Made by a program: the position numbers and the translations under genes. This document shows, one piece after another, positions 45,770 to 55,324 of a stretch of 64,000 nt of DNA; position 1 is the stretch's first letter, and each line of letters starts with the position of its first letter. The notes under the pieces were generated by a model. That model ran no database searches, was not told the origin of the DNA, and was given only the letters and a program-made list of their open reading frames with translations. The DNA lies in NCBI GenBank assembly GCA_046294625.1, contig JBKBKN010000009.1, positions 57,016 to 121,015 on the forward strand. Direction: 5' to 3'. The stretch comes from JBKBKN01 sp046294625. Its GTDB lineage: Bacteria > Bacteroidota > Bacteroidia > M30B66.

Positions 45770-48301
45770 TTATCTAATCAGAGTAACATGCCCTCTGAGC
45801 TGTTGGCTTCGTCCGGTTCTGCTATCTTCAAATTCTAGCTCGTAAATGTAAATATCTTGGCTCACAAGTCTGTTTTTGTGAAGGCCATTCCATTGCGGCA
45901 TCTTTGATTTTTCCTGATAAATGAGCTCACCCCAACGATTAAAAATTCGCATAGAGACTTCTTTATCCCCAAGGTGTCCTACTGGTTTGAATACTTCATT
46001 TTTATAGTCGCCATTAGGGCTGAAGGAATTGGGGACCCAAAAAACATCTTCGCAAAAAAGCCCAACTTGCAAGAAACTCTCTGCTTCACAACCATAGCGA
46101 TCAACAATTTGCACATGAAAAATGCCGGTATCAGCTACAGTATAAATAGGATTGATGTTACCATCTTGCCAAAGATATTGCTCAAAATCATTACCCGGAC
46201 TAATTGTAAACTTCATACCAGGACAGATAACTGTATCTGTGCCGAGGGAAATGGATGGAGGCAGTTTCACGTCCACATCAATTTTACCTTGGTTCACTTC
46301 ACAACCAAACACAAGAGCTTCGAGGGTATATTCTCCTTCATGAATTCCATTGACTTGTTCTATAAACGGATTTCGCTCGAAGCTCTCAAAGCCATTTGGT
46401 CCTTGCCAATAATAAAAAGGTGATTCGAAAATGGCTTGTAGCTGCAAGTCTTTTCCAAGACATAAAGGTGTATTGGCATCAATCGGCACTTCAACAGGCG
46501 GTGTGGGTGCAAATATTCGATTAGACCCAACAGGTGATAGCACATAACCGGGAACATGCTGTGAAGCTGATGAAGTTTCAGAAATGCGCTGAACTGTGGT
46601 GAAATAAAATATGCTGTCAGTGCAAGGTAGATCAATGGCTATGCTAAACCGCCTGCTGTAATTGCTGAGCGTGGCTTTCTGTTCCCATTTTCCTGATTCG
46701 GCTTTCATGTATACATCGATGGTTTCGCCATTGCCATAACCGCTGAGCATAAAGCTGCGCATGGGGGCAACAGAAGTAGTATCAGTGGCATGCCCATTAT
46801 ATTTCGAAGCACTCATGGGCATAACAGTTACAGATAAGGAGTCCATACCATTGATTCTAAATCGCCCTGCACCGCCTTGCCCACCCCTTTGGGTATCTTC
46901 CATGAAGGGTTCAGCCATTCCGCCCGATCCGCCTGCAAGTTGCACCTGCGCAACACGGCTAAAGGTTTTGGAGGACACCATAATAGCCCCGCCTGAACCG
47001 CCACCACCGGCACCACTGTAAAAATTTTCGCTTTGCGGACCGGTGTGACCACCCGCTGCGCCGCGAGCTTGAATGATATTGACCAGCAAATCATGCGGTG
47101 CATGCAAATGTAAAGCACCGCCGCCGCCGCCACCAAATCCGGCTTGTCCACCATTTGGGTTACCCCCTGCTCCACCAGAACCGCCACCAAATGGCACAAG
47201 CATTTTATTGCCATGGGATTTGCCCTGGCCACTGGTGAATGAATACCCATCAGATCCAAAACCGCCGCCTGCACCACCATATCCGATGTTACCACATCGA
47301 TTGGCCCCACTTCCACCACCTGATTGCGAGAGCAAATTGGTGGTATTACACTGGGTAGGTGTTGCCCCTTGTCCACTGCTGCCAAAAGGGAAACCTGTTC
47401 CACCGCCTGTTCCTGCAACACCTGAAGCGCCTCCTCCACCACCTGCCACTCCATTTAAAGAACGTCCGCCGCTGCTCCCAATACCTGCAGCCCCTGTTCC
47501 CATTCCGGGGTTGTTTCGCATTTGCCCGCCGGTGTAGCCATCACCTCCGGCAATAGCTTCGCCAAGTGATTGAAAAAATGCACCTCCACCACCTCCTCCA
47601 CCGGGTCCGCCATGCTGCGATACAGCGTCAACCGAAAAACGAGCTCCATTGGTAAGCCTTATCTGATTCATGCTAAATAACTGAACGGGTAGGTATCCCT
47701 GATTACCAGGTTGCGTTAGATCTGAATCTTCGGTAGAAAAACTGTAAGTATGTGAACCACTCAATTGAACATCTTCAAAAATGATTGCCCCTCTCTTGGA
47801 TCGCTTGCCCCAAATACCACCGCTACCGATCACTCCGGTTTCAGAAGTAATAAGCGCCGGATAGGGTTTCACGATGTAAAAATGTTGCACATTACTCATT
47901 TGACCATTTACCATTACTCTAAAGGGTATGATAAACTCAGGGTTGAGTGCATCTTGGCTTTCACTGTTTGGATTTAATTCAGGATTTACAAAAAAAATTG
48001 TACTCATGAGACGACCATTCCAACTTACCACCAAAGGTCCGAAAACAACTTTTTGTGAATCAATCGGGTTAACGTGAATGATCCGAACCAAATCAACCGG
48101 ATCATTTAAATAGAATCCATCGCTGCCAAAGCTGTTTGGCTGATCGTGCGGTGCTAAAATTTCGATGTATTGCTGCATGCCCGGTGCAGCAATATCAGGC
48201 TGTATGTAGCTGATTTGCTGAGCACATAGATCAATAAGCCTAATCGGAATCAAAAATCCGAAAATGATAGCCAAATCAATCACCCACCTCCTAAAAACCA
48301 T
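45770..48301 (-). CDS. Glycine-rich secreted protein with T9SS type B (gliding motility-type) C-terminus
   Basis: An 843-residue exported protein: signal peptide (VIDLAIIFGFLIPIRLIDLC), an N-terminal beta region to about 225, a strongly glycine-rich region (about 228-475, many GGGGSGG and GGxGG runs) resembling the glycine-rich domain of animal ALK/LTK receptors and some bacterial adhesins, an Ig-like or PKD-like region (about 600-740, including GTDTVICPG) and a type B sorting domain from VPNSFSPNGDYKNEVF to the end. The high glycine content causes several long open frames on other frames. Surface exposure is expected; adhesive or matrix function is inferred. Confidence 0.88.
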   Translation of the reverse strand: MVFRRWVIDLAIIFGFLIPIRLIDLCAQQISYIQPDIAAPGMQQYIEILAPHDQPNSFGSDGFYLNDPVDLVRIIHVNPIDSQKVVFGPLVVSWNGRLMSTIFFVNPELNPNSESQDALNPEFIIPFRVMVNGQMSNVQHFYIVKPYPALITSETGVIGSGGIWGKRSKRGAIIFEDVQLSGSHTYSFSTEDSDLTQPGNQGYLPVQLFSMNQIRLTNGARFSVDAVSQHGGPGGGGGGGAFFQSLGEAIAGGDGYTGGQMRNNPGMGTGAAGIGSSGGRSLNGVAGGGGGASGVAGTGGGTGFPFGSSGQGATPTQCNTTNLLSQSGGGSGANRCGNIGYGGAGGGFGSDGYSFTSGQGKSHGNKMLVPFGGGSGGAGGNPNGGQAGFGGGGGGALHLHAPHDLLVNIIQARGAAGGHTGPQSENFYSGAGGGGSGGAIMVSSKTFSRVAQVQLAGGSGGMAEPFMEDTQRGGQGGAGRFRINGMDSLSVTVMPMSASKYNGHATDTTSVAPMRSFMLSGYGNGETIDVYMKAESGKWEQKATLSNYSRRFSIAIDLPCTDSIFYFTTVQRISETSSASQHVPGYVLSPVGSNRIFAPTPPVEVPIDANTPLCLGKDLQLQAIFESPFYYWQGPNGFESFERNPFIEQVNGIHEGEYTLEALVFGCEVNQGKIDVDVKLPPSISLGTDTVICPGMKFTISPGNDFEQYLWQDGNINPIYTVADTGIFHVQIVDRYGCEAESFLQVGLFCEDVFWVPNSFSPNGDYKNEVFKPVGHLGDKEVSMRIFNRWGELIYQEKSKMPQWNGLHKNRLVSQDIYIYELEFEDSRTGRSQQLRGHVTLIR

Positions 48302-48408
48302 GCACGACGAGATTTTGAAATAAAATTATAACAAAATCTCTTTCAATCAGTTTTTTCAGAGCTAATTATTGTGAACAGTCAAGGAATTGCTCACTGCGAA
48401 AAATAAGC

Positions 48409-48945
48409 TTAATAAAATCTCAACTGAACAGATTGAGAAATGTAGTTATTGACCGGCAGCGTAAATTTTGACTGATTCCATGATGGTGGTCCAAAGGTGC
48501 CCATCGCATTGTTTGAAAAGGCAAAACCCTCTTTCGGAATTCCAAGAAAATTTTGATCCAATACCTGATTGTTGTTCTCGTCGTGAAACAATCCAAATGC
48601 ATACTCCCCTGGTGGAATGCTATCGAATTTCATCGTCATAGAAGTAGCATTAACTGGAATAAATAATTGTTTATAGGCTTGATTAGGATTATTGAAGGAT
48701 GATGCATTGTTGTAGAGTGCCACGTTCATAGTACCCACAATGTCGCGAATGCCTGTCACAGTTATGTTGATATGTTCCACAATGGAGTTGTTGTTATTAT
48801 TATTTCCTGTGGTATCGATGGGTTGGGTGATATTTTGTGGCGGTGCATTGTTATCATCGTCTTTATCTTTTTTGCAGGAATCAAACAATACCAATGAACC
48901 AATAAAAAGAGCAGAAAGCGAAAGTGAACTTATGTAGCGTTTCAT
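48409..48945 (-). CDS. DUF2141 lipoprotein
   Basis: A 178-residue protein from ATG 48945 (six codons downstream of another possible start). It has a lipoprotein signal peptide with lipobox (LVLFDSC), an acidic and asparagine-rich linker (KKDKDDDNN and NNNNNN), and a DUF2141 domain (about 65-178) with the typical YAFGLFHDENNNQVLD and IPKEGFAFSNNAMG. The linker suggests surface or outer-membrane tethering. Function unknown. It lies between the alpha-2-macroglobulin gene and the glycine-rich T9SS gene on the same strand, but each has its own spacer. Confidence 0.85.
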   Translation of the reverse strand: MKRYISSLSLSALFIGSLVLFDSCKKDKDDDNNAPPQNITQPIDTTGNNNNNNSIVEHINITVTGIRDIVGTMNVALYNNASSFNNPNQAYKQLFIPVNATSMTMKFDSIPPGEYAFGLFHDENNNQVLDQNFLGIPKEGFAFSNNAMGTFGPPSWNQSKFTLPVNNYISQSVQLRFY

Positions 48946-48960
48946 AGAAAATATAATATT

Positions 48961-48968
48961 CAAAGGTA
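48961..48968 (-). promoter_or_regulatory. Candidate -7 box for the DUF2141 gene
   Basis: The complement reads TACCTTTG, a perfect TAnnTTTG match, 15 bases before the ATG at 48945. The nearest complement TTTG is only 15 bases upstream, shorter than the normal 19-21 spacing. Confidence 0.4.
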
Positions 48969-49003
48969 ATTATTTCCCTTATACAAAAAACGAAATCCTT
49001 GGA

Positions 49004-49071
49004 AATCCCGTAGGGATGAGATATCGGTAGCCCCGTTAGGGGCGACATATTAAATCCCTGGTCCTTTAGGG
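49004..49071. repeat. REP-like palindromic element
   Basis: Three short palindromes stand in a row: ATCCC-GTA-GGGAT (49005-49017), GCCCC-GTTA-GGGGC (49030-49043) and a weaker CCCT...AGGG (49056-49071). The middle one is separated from the first by GAGATATCGGTA. The combination resembles intergenic palindromic repeats that I recall from many Bacteroidota genomes. It sits between the alpha-2-macroglobulin gene and the DUF2141 gene and extends into the former: the A2M stop codon (49050-49052) and its last codons lie within it. Only one copy is present in this window. Confidence 0.65.
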
Positions 49072-52000
49072 CGTTTCACTTCTATCCATCGACCCGAAGA
49101 TGATGCAGAAACGGTGTTGTCATACATAGCTTCGCATTGAATCACAGGCATAAAAAATTTGCCAGCATACGTGGCATTAAGCCTAAACCGAAAAGTTTTT
49201 GTTTGATTGGGAGCCAATGAAAAATAAGTCAACACGCGATCGTCACGAATATCCTGATAATCAAACTGATCTCCATTGTTAGCTGTCTCATCCATTCGCG
49301 CATTAGCAATTTCAAAACCGGAAGCAAACATAGCATTTAAAGCTAGGTTGAAATAAGATCCCTTGGTTCCAGGATTGCGTAATACTACTTCTGCAACAAA
49401 ATCTGTGGATTGTATTAGATTATTAAAATCGACAGACCTACCTTGCTGGTCTTTAAACTCCACATTCATAACTAAGTTAGATTGTTCCGGTTTGGAGTCT
49501 TTGGCTGGAGGAATTCCTGTACTCACCACTCTGGCAAAAATGGTTCCTTTGCCTTTATTGTTAATTTTTAAATCCAATTTTTTGCCGGGTTTTTCAATGT
49601 TAAGTTCCACCAAAGGTTTTCCAGATTGAACCATTTGGCTTCTGCCGTTTATAATAACCTCAGCCTGGATATTGCCTCCAGATTTTTGGCCCCCAAAGAA
49701 TTTTGAAATAGCCATCAGTGCATGAGCTGTTGTTTGCGTGCTCATCCATCGGTCAGAGCGTAAGGATTCAGCTAATGACTTAACCATTGGGCTTGCTAAA
49801 GACTTTTGATTGAGTAATGTGAGTGTTTCTATTATGATGGCTTCATCGCGCTCCTTACTTCCATAGGTATAAGCCCATGAGTAAGAAGCAATGCCGGATG
49901 TGCCCGGAATTGCACCAACAAGCCTGGATGCAGCCTCGCGCTGTCCAGCAAGCTGATAAGCTGCTGCAAGTCTCCAGGCAGCCATTGTACTTAAATTTTT
50001 TGATTCGCGTAGCTTATTCATAGAAGTAAACTCCGGAGAACCCGACAGCGCTAAGGTGTAAAGCCTGTAGGCTTGAATAATGTCATCATTCTGATAAACA
50101 TTTTCTATCCTACCTTGGTTGGGATTATTGGCAAAGCGCTTAGCAGATTCTTTCTGATATTTTTTCCATTTATCCACAAAACCTTTGTTTACTTGATAGC
50201 CTCTGTTCATGGCTTCGATTATAAAATGTCCGGCATAGGAAGTAGCAAAAGGGTCATCGGTACTCAGGCCTGGCCAGTAGCTTAGACCGCCTGAAGCGGT
50301 TTGGAATTTATAAATGCGTTTGATAGCAGCCTTTACGTTTTTATCTATTTCTCGTTTTTCATAATCACTCAAATCCATCAATTCGCTTAGATAAAGTTGT
50401 GGGAAAGCTCCGGAAACTGTCTGTTCAATGCATCCGTGTGGATATTGTATTAAATACCTCAGCCGCGATTTAAGGTTAATTGGCGGAATGGTGGTCAATT
50501 CTATCCAATGCACATCTGTACCGGCTATGAAATCATTCTCCTTCTTCCAACTCATGCTTTTACCCGCTTCTACCATCTGTTCTTCTTGTAAGGTTACCGG
50601 AGGATTGGGTGGTCTAACATCTATTTCAATCTCGTGGCTTGATTTTTCATTACCTGATATTGCCGTTACCTTAACTTTTCCAATTCCTGTTGTACGGGCA
50701 GATTTGAGCGTAAAATAGGCCATTTCTTCCGACTCGCCAGCATAACGAACGGTAGCCTGCTTGTCTGACACAGTGGAAAAGAAATTATTGTGACCGATAG
50801 AAACAGTAGCATTTTTAGCAATTTTTCCATCGAAGAAAACACTCACCGGAACCAAAAACTCTTCTTCTGGACTAATTACCCGTGGCATAGTAGCCAAGAC
50901 CATCAATGGCTGACTTACCTGCATTTCCTTTTTCGCAGAACCATATGCGCCTTTGTGGTTCGATGCCACCACCATGATTCGAACGGAGCCAATATATTCA
51001 GGGATGTGAATCTGGTGTTGTGCTTTTTTACCTTTGGCTAAATTAAAAGGCCCGAGAAATCGAACCATAGGTTTGAATCGATTCGCTTTTGCATTTCCCT
51101 TAGCTGCACTTCCTTCATCATCACCACCTATAGATGCAACACTTTCCAATTTGCCGGTAAATGCCCCTGAAATCATGTCGTACAAATCCCAAGTGCGAAC
51201 ACCATGAGCCGTTTTCGCATAAATATCATTCCATGGATTAGGCGTTTTAAAACGGGTGAGATCGAGCAATCCTTCATCTACAATAGCAATGGTATACTCC
51301 ATGGCTTTGCCATCTTGTTCGCTCACCATAAGGTTAATGTTGGTATTAGGGCGTGTCTGTTCGGGAGCTCCTATTACCGGATTTAAGTGGCTTGCCGGAT
51401 CTTCTACCATTACTGGAGCGATACCATATCTTCTGATAGGCAAATCGTTGTTGCTGCTTCGGTAGGGTTGAATGATGGTGGCACTAAAGTAAATATTGGG
51501 GCTCATATCAGCCGTAGCCTTGAAAGTGTAGTTCACTCCATTTTCTCCTGCTTTAACCCATTCAAATTTTTGCATACTTCTGAAGTTCTCCATGCACACC
51601 AGCACCCACGAATTTTCGGGTGCAGGTATATTTACGTCCACTTTCTCTCCCACTTCATACTTTGGTTTCAGGTCTGAGAATGTGATTTGATTTGCATCTC
51701 TGCTTGCTTGATCTTTGGGTCTGTATATGCGCTGAGATTCATCCATTCTAAATATTTTGCCACTCGAATGACCTTCTTCATTCGTAGTCATCACAAAATA
51801 TTCGCCGTAGGCTTTAGGGTCTGCTTTAAAATTGATGTGAGCAATGCCGGATGCTGATGTGGTCAATGTGGTGTCTAAAACCAAATCGGCAGATTGTGCA
51901 TCGAAAATAGACCTTGAATTTTCGTGATAGTCCCACCACCAATTGTAGTCGAACTTAAAAACTCGGACATAAATGTTCTCATTCCCTCTTGCCTTCCCTT

Positions 52001-54686
52001 TTTCATCAACGGTTGCAAATTCTATTCTGTGCGACTGATTGATATCAAGCGCATTGTAATAGCCTTTACCTTCGGGCATTCTCAAACCCACAAACTTTTC
52101 GTATGAAAAATAAGGCACGTTGAAGCGATCGACAGAGAATGCTCCTCCTGGCTCAAATACACGCACATTGACCGCGAGATTTAATTTTGGTGGATTATAT
52201 TGCCCTGAAATATTAACCGGAAAACTTACTTTTCCTTCACGATCGAGATTTCCATCAAACAAATTGACATCAATAGTTTGATAACGTAAAATGGGGTTTT
52301 CGAATGTATAATATGGTAAGTTATTGAACTGTATCGGCAATGCAGAAACTGTTGCATTCACTATTGTTTTCAATCCGGGAGCAGAAGCACCATGCAGCCA
52401 TTTGGCAGATACGTTTATGGTGTTGTTTTCCTTTGCCTTGCTAAGATAATCGCCTTGATGCGTAACATTTATTTTCAAACGATTTGGCATGATGGTTTCC
52501 ACTTTTAATGTTTTTGTAAATTCTTGGTTCCCAACAATCACTCTTGCTGTGTAATGCCCGGTGAGTGCATCTTGATCAGTGGGGATTGCAAACGAAAACA
52601 GACTTTGATCTTTTTTCTTAGTCTGAACATTCTTGTAAATGACTTGCCATTTAGGATTCATCACTTCCATGATAATGGGATAGGATAAGGGCAATGGATT
52701 GGTTTGCTCATTCATTACAAAACTCACAAACATGGTATCGCCGGGCCGCCATACGCCGCGCTCGCCATAAAGATATCCTTTGATACCATCGCTCAGGTTG
52801 ACACCGGATACTTCAAAGTTGGATGTGCTTAATGATTGGTATTCATTCACTTTAAGATAAGCAACCTGATTATGGTGCGATGCGGCAATCAGAAAGGGCT
52901 TATGCGTTTTGTCCAATTCTTTTGAAAACAATCCATCGCTGCCGGTGCTACCCGAAATCAAGGTCTGTTGCTGATAATCGAGCACTCTCACCTTTACGCC
53001 TGAAAGTGGCTTACCACTTAAGATATCATTTGCGAATATGTGCAAATTGCGATCATTGCCCATCTTGCAGGTAAGCGCCAGATTGCTGGCAATGATATTT
53101 CGTGTGGTTGCTGCACTATTGTTATAGAATGATGGAGAGCATGGATTGTTGCGCTGACTGAAATGATAATCCCAATCGTAGGAATAAACGACCTCGCCAT
53201 CTTCGTCATAATAATAATCTGACTCATACTCTTCATAATCATATGAAGTTACATAGCGATACGATGTTTCATCATCTTCTTTTTCAATAGTTGCAAGTTT
53301 AGCCCCTTCATAAGCTTGTCCGGCGCAGGGGTAGGTGGAATATTCCTTTTTGAATGACAAGATGACGCGGTAAATAGCCCCCGGTTCTGATTTGATCAAT
53401 TCATCCAGTTTGATGGCATGCGAAGTTTCATACCGCCGATCCTGAAGATTCTTGACCGGCAGATGGATAGTTGTTTTGCTTACCACTCTCCCTACTCTAT
53501 TAAAATCATATCCCCCATTTAGATCAGCTTCTTGAAGAAACTGTGGGATATTGTTTTCAAAAATCTTCAACACTTTCACATCAACCGACTTGAGGTGAGT
53601 TGTCTTAAAATAAACCATTGCCCCTTCATCTGTTGGCGTAATCACCTCATTCCCAATAAAACTAACAGATGGTTTTGCATCCGGAATAGCTATGTTCAAT
53701 CTTTGCTCAGCACCTAAGGTTTTGTCGTTTACATTCTTAATTGCATGACTTAACACCACATTCACACTACCACTTTTTCGGCTTGTGGGGTAAATCCTCA
53801 AAAGATTGCCTTCAATTGACCAACCGGGAGTATCCTGATAATCTTTGTCAGTGCTGATAAGTCCATCTAAATCCTGATCCTGCTTGAGCCGATCACTGAA
53901 CCATATCTGGACATATGGCTCTTCTTCATTAATGAGTTGTGTTTTTGCAATTTTAAAAACCTGCTTAGCCGGTATTAACTCCTCTTCTGTTAAACTTTCA
54001 TGAATGCCAGTAAGCCGATGATCAAACATCAGCAACATTTTCACCTGATTTTGAATTCTTGGAATACCATTAATGGTAAATTGATGCATGGTGTTTCCAT
54101 TAGTGTGTTTCCACGTGATATCGGTCAAAGGCTGACCATTGAAATCCGCTTCGAATGCTTTTTTTACGGTATCGGCGCCAATATAATCAGCGGAAATCAC
54201 ATGACCGCTAAGGCTGTATTCTGTATTACTCTCATTCACCTTGAGACCTTCTGTTACAATTTCTGCAGCTTGCTTGATTGTTTTGAAATTGAACTCGAAA
54301 GTTTTGAGATTTTCCGGCATATCAATCAGCTTACCTATAGCCAATTTTGCTTTAAAAACCTTATTCTGTTCAAGTATTTGCTCCGGCTTGAAAACTATCG
54401 TTGAAGCGTCGGACCAATATGTGATACCTTTAATTGAAGGGCTAAAATCAAAAAGTTTTTCGGTGATTGGGGTATTCAAATTTTTAACACCTTGTGGCTC
54501 GAATGCAAATCTGACTTTAATCTCCGATTTTGAAGAAATCATGCCCCCACTAAAGCCTGAGATGTATGGAAAAAACTCTGGATTGACCTTAAAAAGCTGG
54601 TTAAGTGATTTTTCACGACAGGAAGAGAATAAAAAAAGCGAAATGGCTAATAGGTAGCAAAGCCTTTCAGTTGCTTTTAGTTTCAT
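49050..54686 (-). CDS. Bacterial alpha-2-macroglobulin lipoprotein with thioester motif
   Basis: An 1878-residue protein. Its N-terminal signal ends in a lipobox (FLFSSC), so it is a periplasmic or outer-membrane lipoprotein. It contains macroglobulin-type beta domains (about 40-900), the MG/A2M central region and a complement-like thioester domain with GCIEQ (Cys1419, Gln1422), then a C-terminal receptor-binding-like domain. Bacterial A2Ms trap proteases by conformational change and covalent attachment. In enterobacteria the gene is paired with pbpC; here no PBP1C gene is adjacent. The last codons coincide with a REP-like palindrome, so the extreme C-terminus may be recent. A well-formed promoter lies upstream. 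Confidence 0.92.
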   Translation of the reverse strand: MKLKATERLCYLLAISLFLFSSCREKSLNQLFKVNPEFFPYISGFSGGMISSKSEIKVRFAFEPQGVKNLNTPITEKLFDFSPSIKGITYWSDASTIVFKPEQILEQNKVFKAKLAIGKLIDMPENLKTFEFNFKTIKQAAEIVTEGLKVNESNTEYSLSGHVISADYIGADTVKKAFEADFNGQPLTDITWKHTNGNTMHQFTINGIPRIQNQVKMLLMFDHRLTGIHESLTEEELIPAKQVFKIAKTQLINEEEPYVQIWFSDRLKQDQDLDGLISTDKDYQDTPGWSIEGNLLRIYPTSRKSGSVNVVLSHAIKNVNDKTLGAEQRLNIAIPDAKPSVSFIGNEVITPTDEGAMVYFKTTHLKSVDVKVLKIFENNIPQFLQEADLNGGYDFNRVGRVVSKTTIHLPVKNLQDRRYETSHAIKLDELIKSEPGAIYRVILSFKKEYSTYPCAGQAYEGAKLATIEKEDDETSYRYVTSYDYEEYESDYYYDEDGEVVYSYDWDYHFSQRNNPCSPSFYNNSAATTRNIIASNLALTCKMGNDRNLHIFANDILSGKPLSGVKVRVLDYQQQTLISGSTGSDGLFSKELDKTHKPFLIAASHHNQVAYLKVNEYQSLSTSNFEVSGVNLSDGIKGYLYGERGVWRPGDTMFVSFVMNEQTNPLPLSYPIIMEVMNPKWQVIYKNVQTKKKDQSLFSFAIPTDQDALTGHYTARVIVGNQEFTKTLKVETIMPNRLKINVTHQGDYLSKAKENNTINVSAKWLHGASAPGLKTIVNATVSALPIQFNNLPYYTFENPILRYQTIDVNLFDGNLDREGKVSFPVNISGQYNPPKLNLAVNVRVFEPGGAFSVDRFNVPYFSYEKFVGLRMPEGKGYYNALDINQSHRIEFATVDEKGKARGNENIYVRVFKFDYNWWWDYHENSRSIFDAQSADLVLDTTLTTSASGIAHINFKADPKAYGEYFVMTTNEEGHSSGKIFRMDESQRIYRPKDQASRDANQITFSDLKPKYEVGEKVDVNIPAPENSWVLVCMENFRSMQKFEWVKAGENGVNYTFKATADMSPNIYFSATIIQPYRSSNNDLPIRRYGIAPVMVEDPASHLNPVIGAPEQTRPNTNINLMVSEQDGKAMEYTIAIVDEGLLDLTRFKTPNPWNDIYAKTAHGVRTWDLYDMISGAFTGKLESVASIGGDDEGSAAKGNAKANRFKPMVRFLGPFNLAKGKKAQHQIHIPEYIGSVRIMVVASNHKGAYGSAKKEMQVSQPLMVLATMPRVISPEEEFLVPVSVFFDGKIAKNATVSIGHNNFFSTVSDKQATVRYAGESEEMAYFTLKSARTTGIGKVKVTAISGNEKSSHEIEIDVRPPNPPVTLQEEQMVEAGKSMSWKKENDFIAGTDVHWIELTTIPPINLKSRLRYLIQYPHGCIEQTVSGAFPQLYLSELMDLSDYEKREIDKNVKAAIKRIYKFQTASGGLSYWPGLSTDDPFATSYAGHFIIEAMNRGYQVNKGFVDKWKKYQKESAKRFANNPNQGRIENVYQNDDIIQAYRLYTLALSGSPEFTSMNKLRESKNLSTMAAWRLAAAYQLAGQREAASRLVGAIPGTSGIASYSWAYTYGSKERDEAIIIETLTLLNQKSLASPMVKSLAESLRSDRWMSTQTTAHALMAISKFFGGQKSGGNIQAEVIINGRSQMVQSGKPLVELNIEKPGKKLDLKINNKGKGTIFARVVSTGIPPAKDSKPEQSNLVMNVEFKDQQGRSVDFNNLIQSTDFVAEVVLRNPGTKGSYFNLALNAMFASGFEIANARMDETANNGDQFDYQDIRDDRVLTYFSLAPNQTKTFRFRLNATYAGKFFMPVIQCEAMYDNTVSASSSGRWIEVKRPKGPGI

Positions 54687-54762
54687 GGGAGAGTAGTTTA
54701 GGAATATTTTGTAAGGTTTAACTTTTGCTTCACAAAGAAGGCAAATAATTAATCAACAAACA

Positions 54763-54794
54763 CAAAACTACGCATGAAATTGTATGTGCTCAAA
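54763..54794 (-). promoter_or_regulatory. Promoter of the alpha-2-macroglobulin gene
   Basis: On the minus strand TTTG (complement of 54791-54794) is followed by 20 bases and then TAGTTTTG (complement of 54763-54770), matching both boxes of the Bacteroidota promoter. The predicted start near 54755 leaves a leader of about 70 bases. Confidence 0.7.
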
Positions 54795-54904
54795 CAAATT
54801 TTAGTGCACAAATTATTTAGCACTTTGTACTTTTAGAAATGACAAAAATATTAATTACTTTTAACAGTGTAAGAATTGCCCAACTTGTTGGCATTTGAAA
54901 CTAT

Positions 54905-55324
54905 TTATCGTTTCCCAACATTTTCCAAATTATGATATCTTTCGATGATATAGTCCAACTTATCCAGAGAAAGTGGCTTAGGAATGAAATCAAGCACACA
55001 TGGATATCGTTTTGAGCGTTCAATATCTTCCGGATCAATAGAAGACGAAATAATCATGAACGGAATACTATGCTGGGGTTGGTCTATTTCAAGCATCTCA
55101 ATAAATTCCCAACCATCTACTCTGGGCATATTGATATCAATGAGCACTATATCCGGAATGTCCGTTTTAATTTCAAGTTGTGTTTTAATTTTCTGCATGG
55201 CATCTTCACTATCCAGAAATGCTTCCACAATACCAAAGCAGCCTTTCTTTCTCACTAGTCGATCAAAGATATGTAAAACGACCTTATCATCGTCAATAAT
55301 GTATAATCTATCGATGGTTTGCAT
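54905..55324 (-). CDS. Stand-alone response-regulator receiver protein
   Basis: A 139-residue single receiver domain with acidic pocket residues (IIDDDK, Asp11-Asp13), the phosphoacceptor Asp63 (LIDINMPRVDGWEF), SSS at about 93-95, and Lys116 (FIPKPLS). There is no output domain, so it acts by protein contact, perhaps as a CheY-like or phosphorelay intermediate. It overlaps the kinase gene by 17 bases, so the kinase is the likely phosphodonor. The spacer 54687-54904 on its other side contains the alpha-2-macroglobulin promoter. Confidence 0.92.
   Translation of the reverse strand: MQTIDRLYIIDDDKVVLHIFDRLVRKKGCFGIVEAFLDSEDAMQKIKTQLEIKTDIPDIVLIDINMPRVDGWEFIEMLEIDQPQHSIPFMIISSSIDPEDIERSKRYPCVLDFIPKPLSLDKLDYIIERYHNLENVGKR

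Noticed and set aside
46828..47537. Long open frames of 154-208 codons on both strands within the glycine-rich gene
   Set aside because: They arise from the GC-rich glycine codon repeats of the real gene read in other frames; composition (Pro, Val, Ala, Cys runs) is unnatural and there is no independent start signal.
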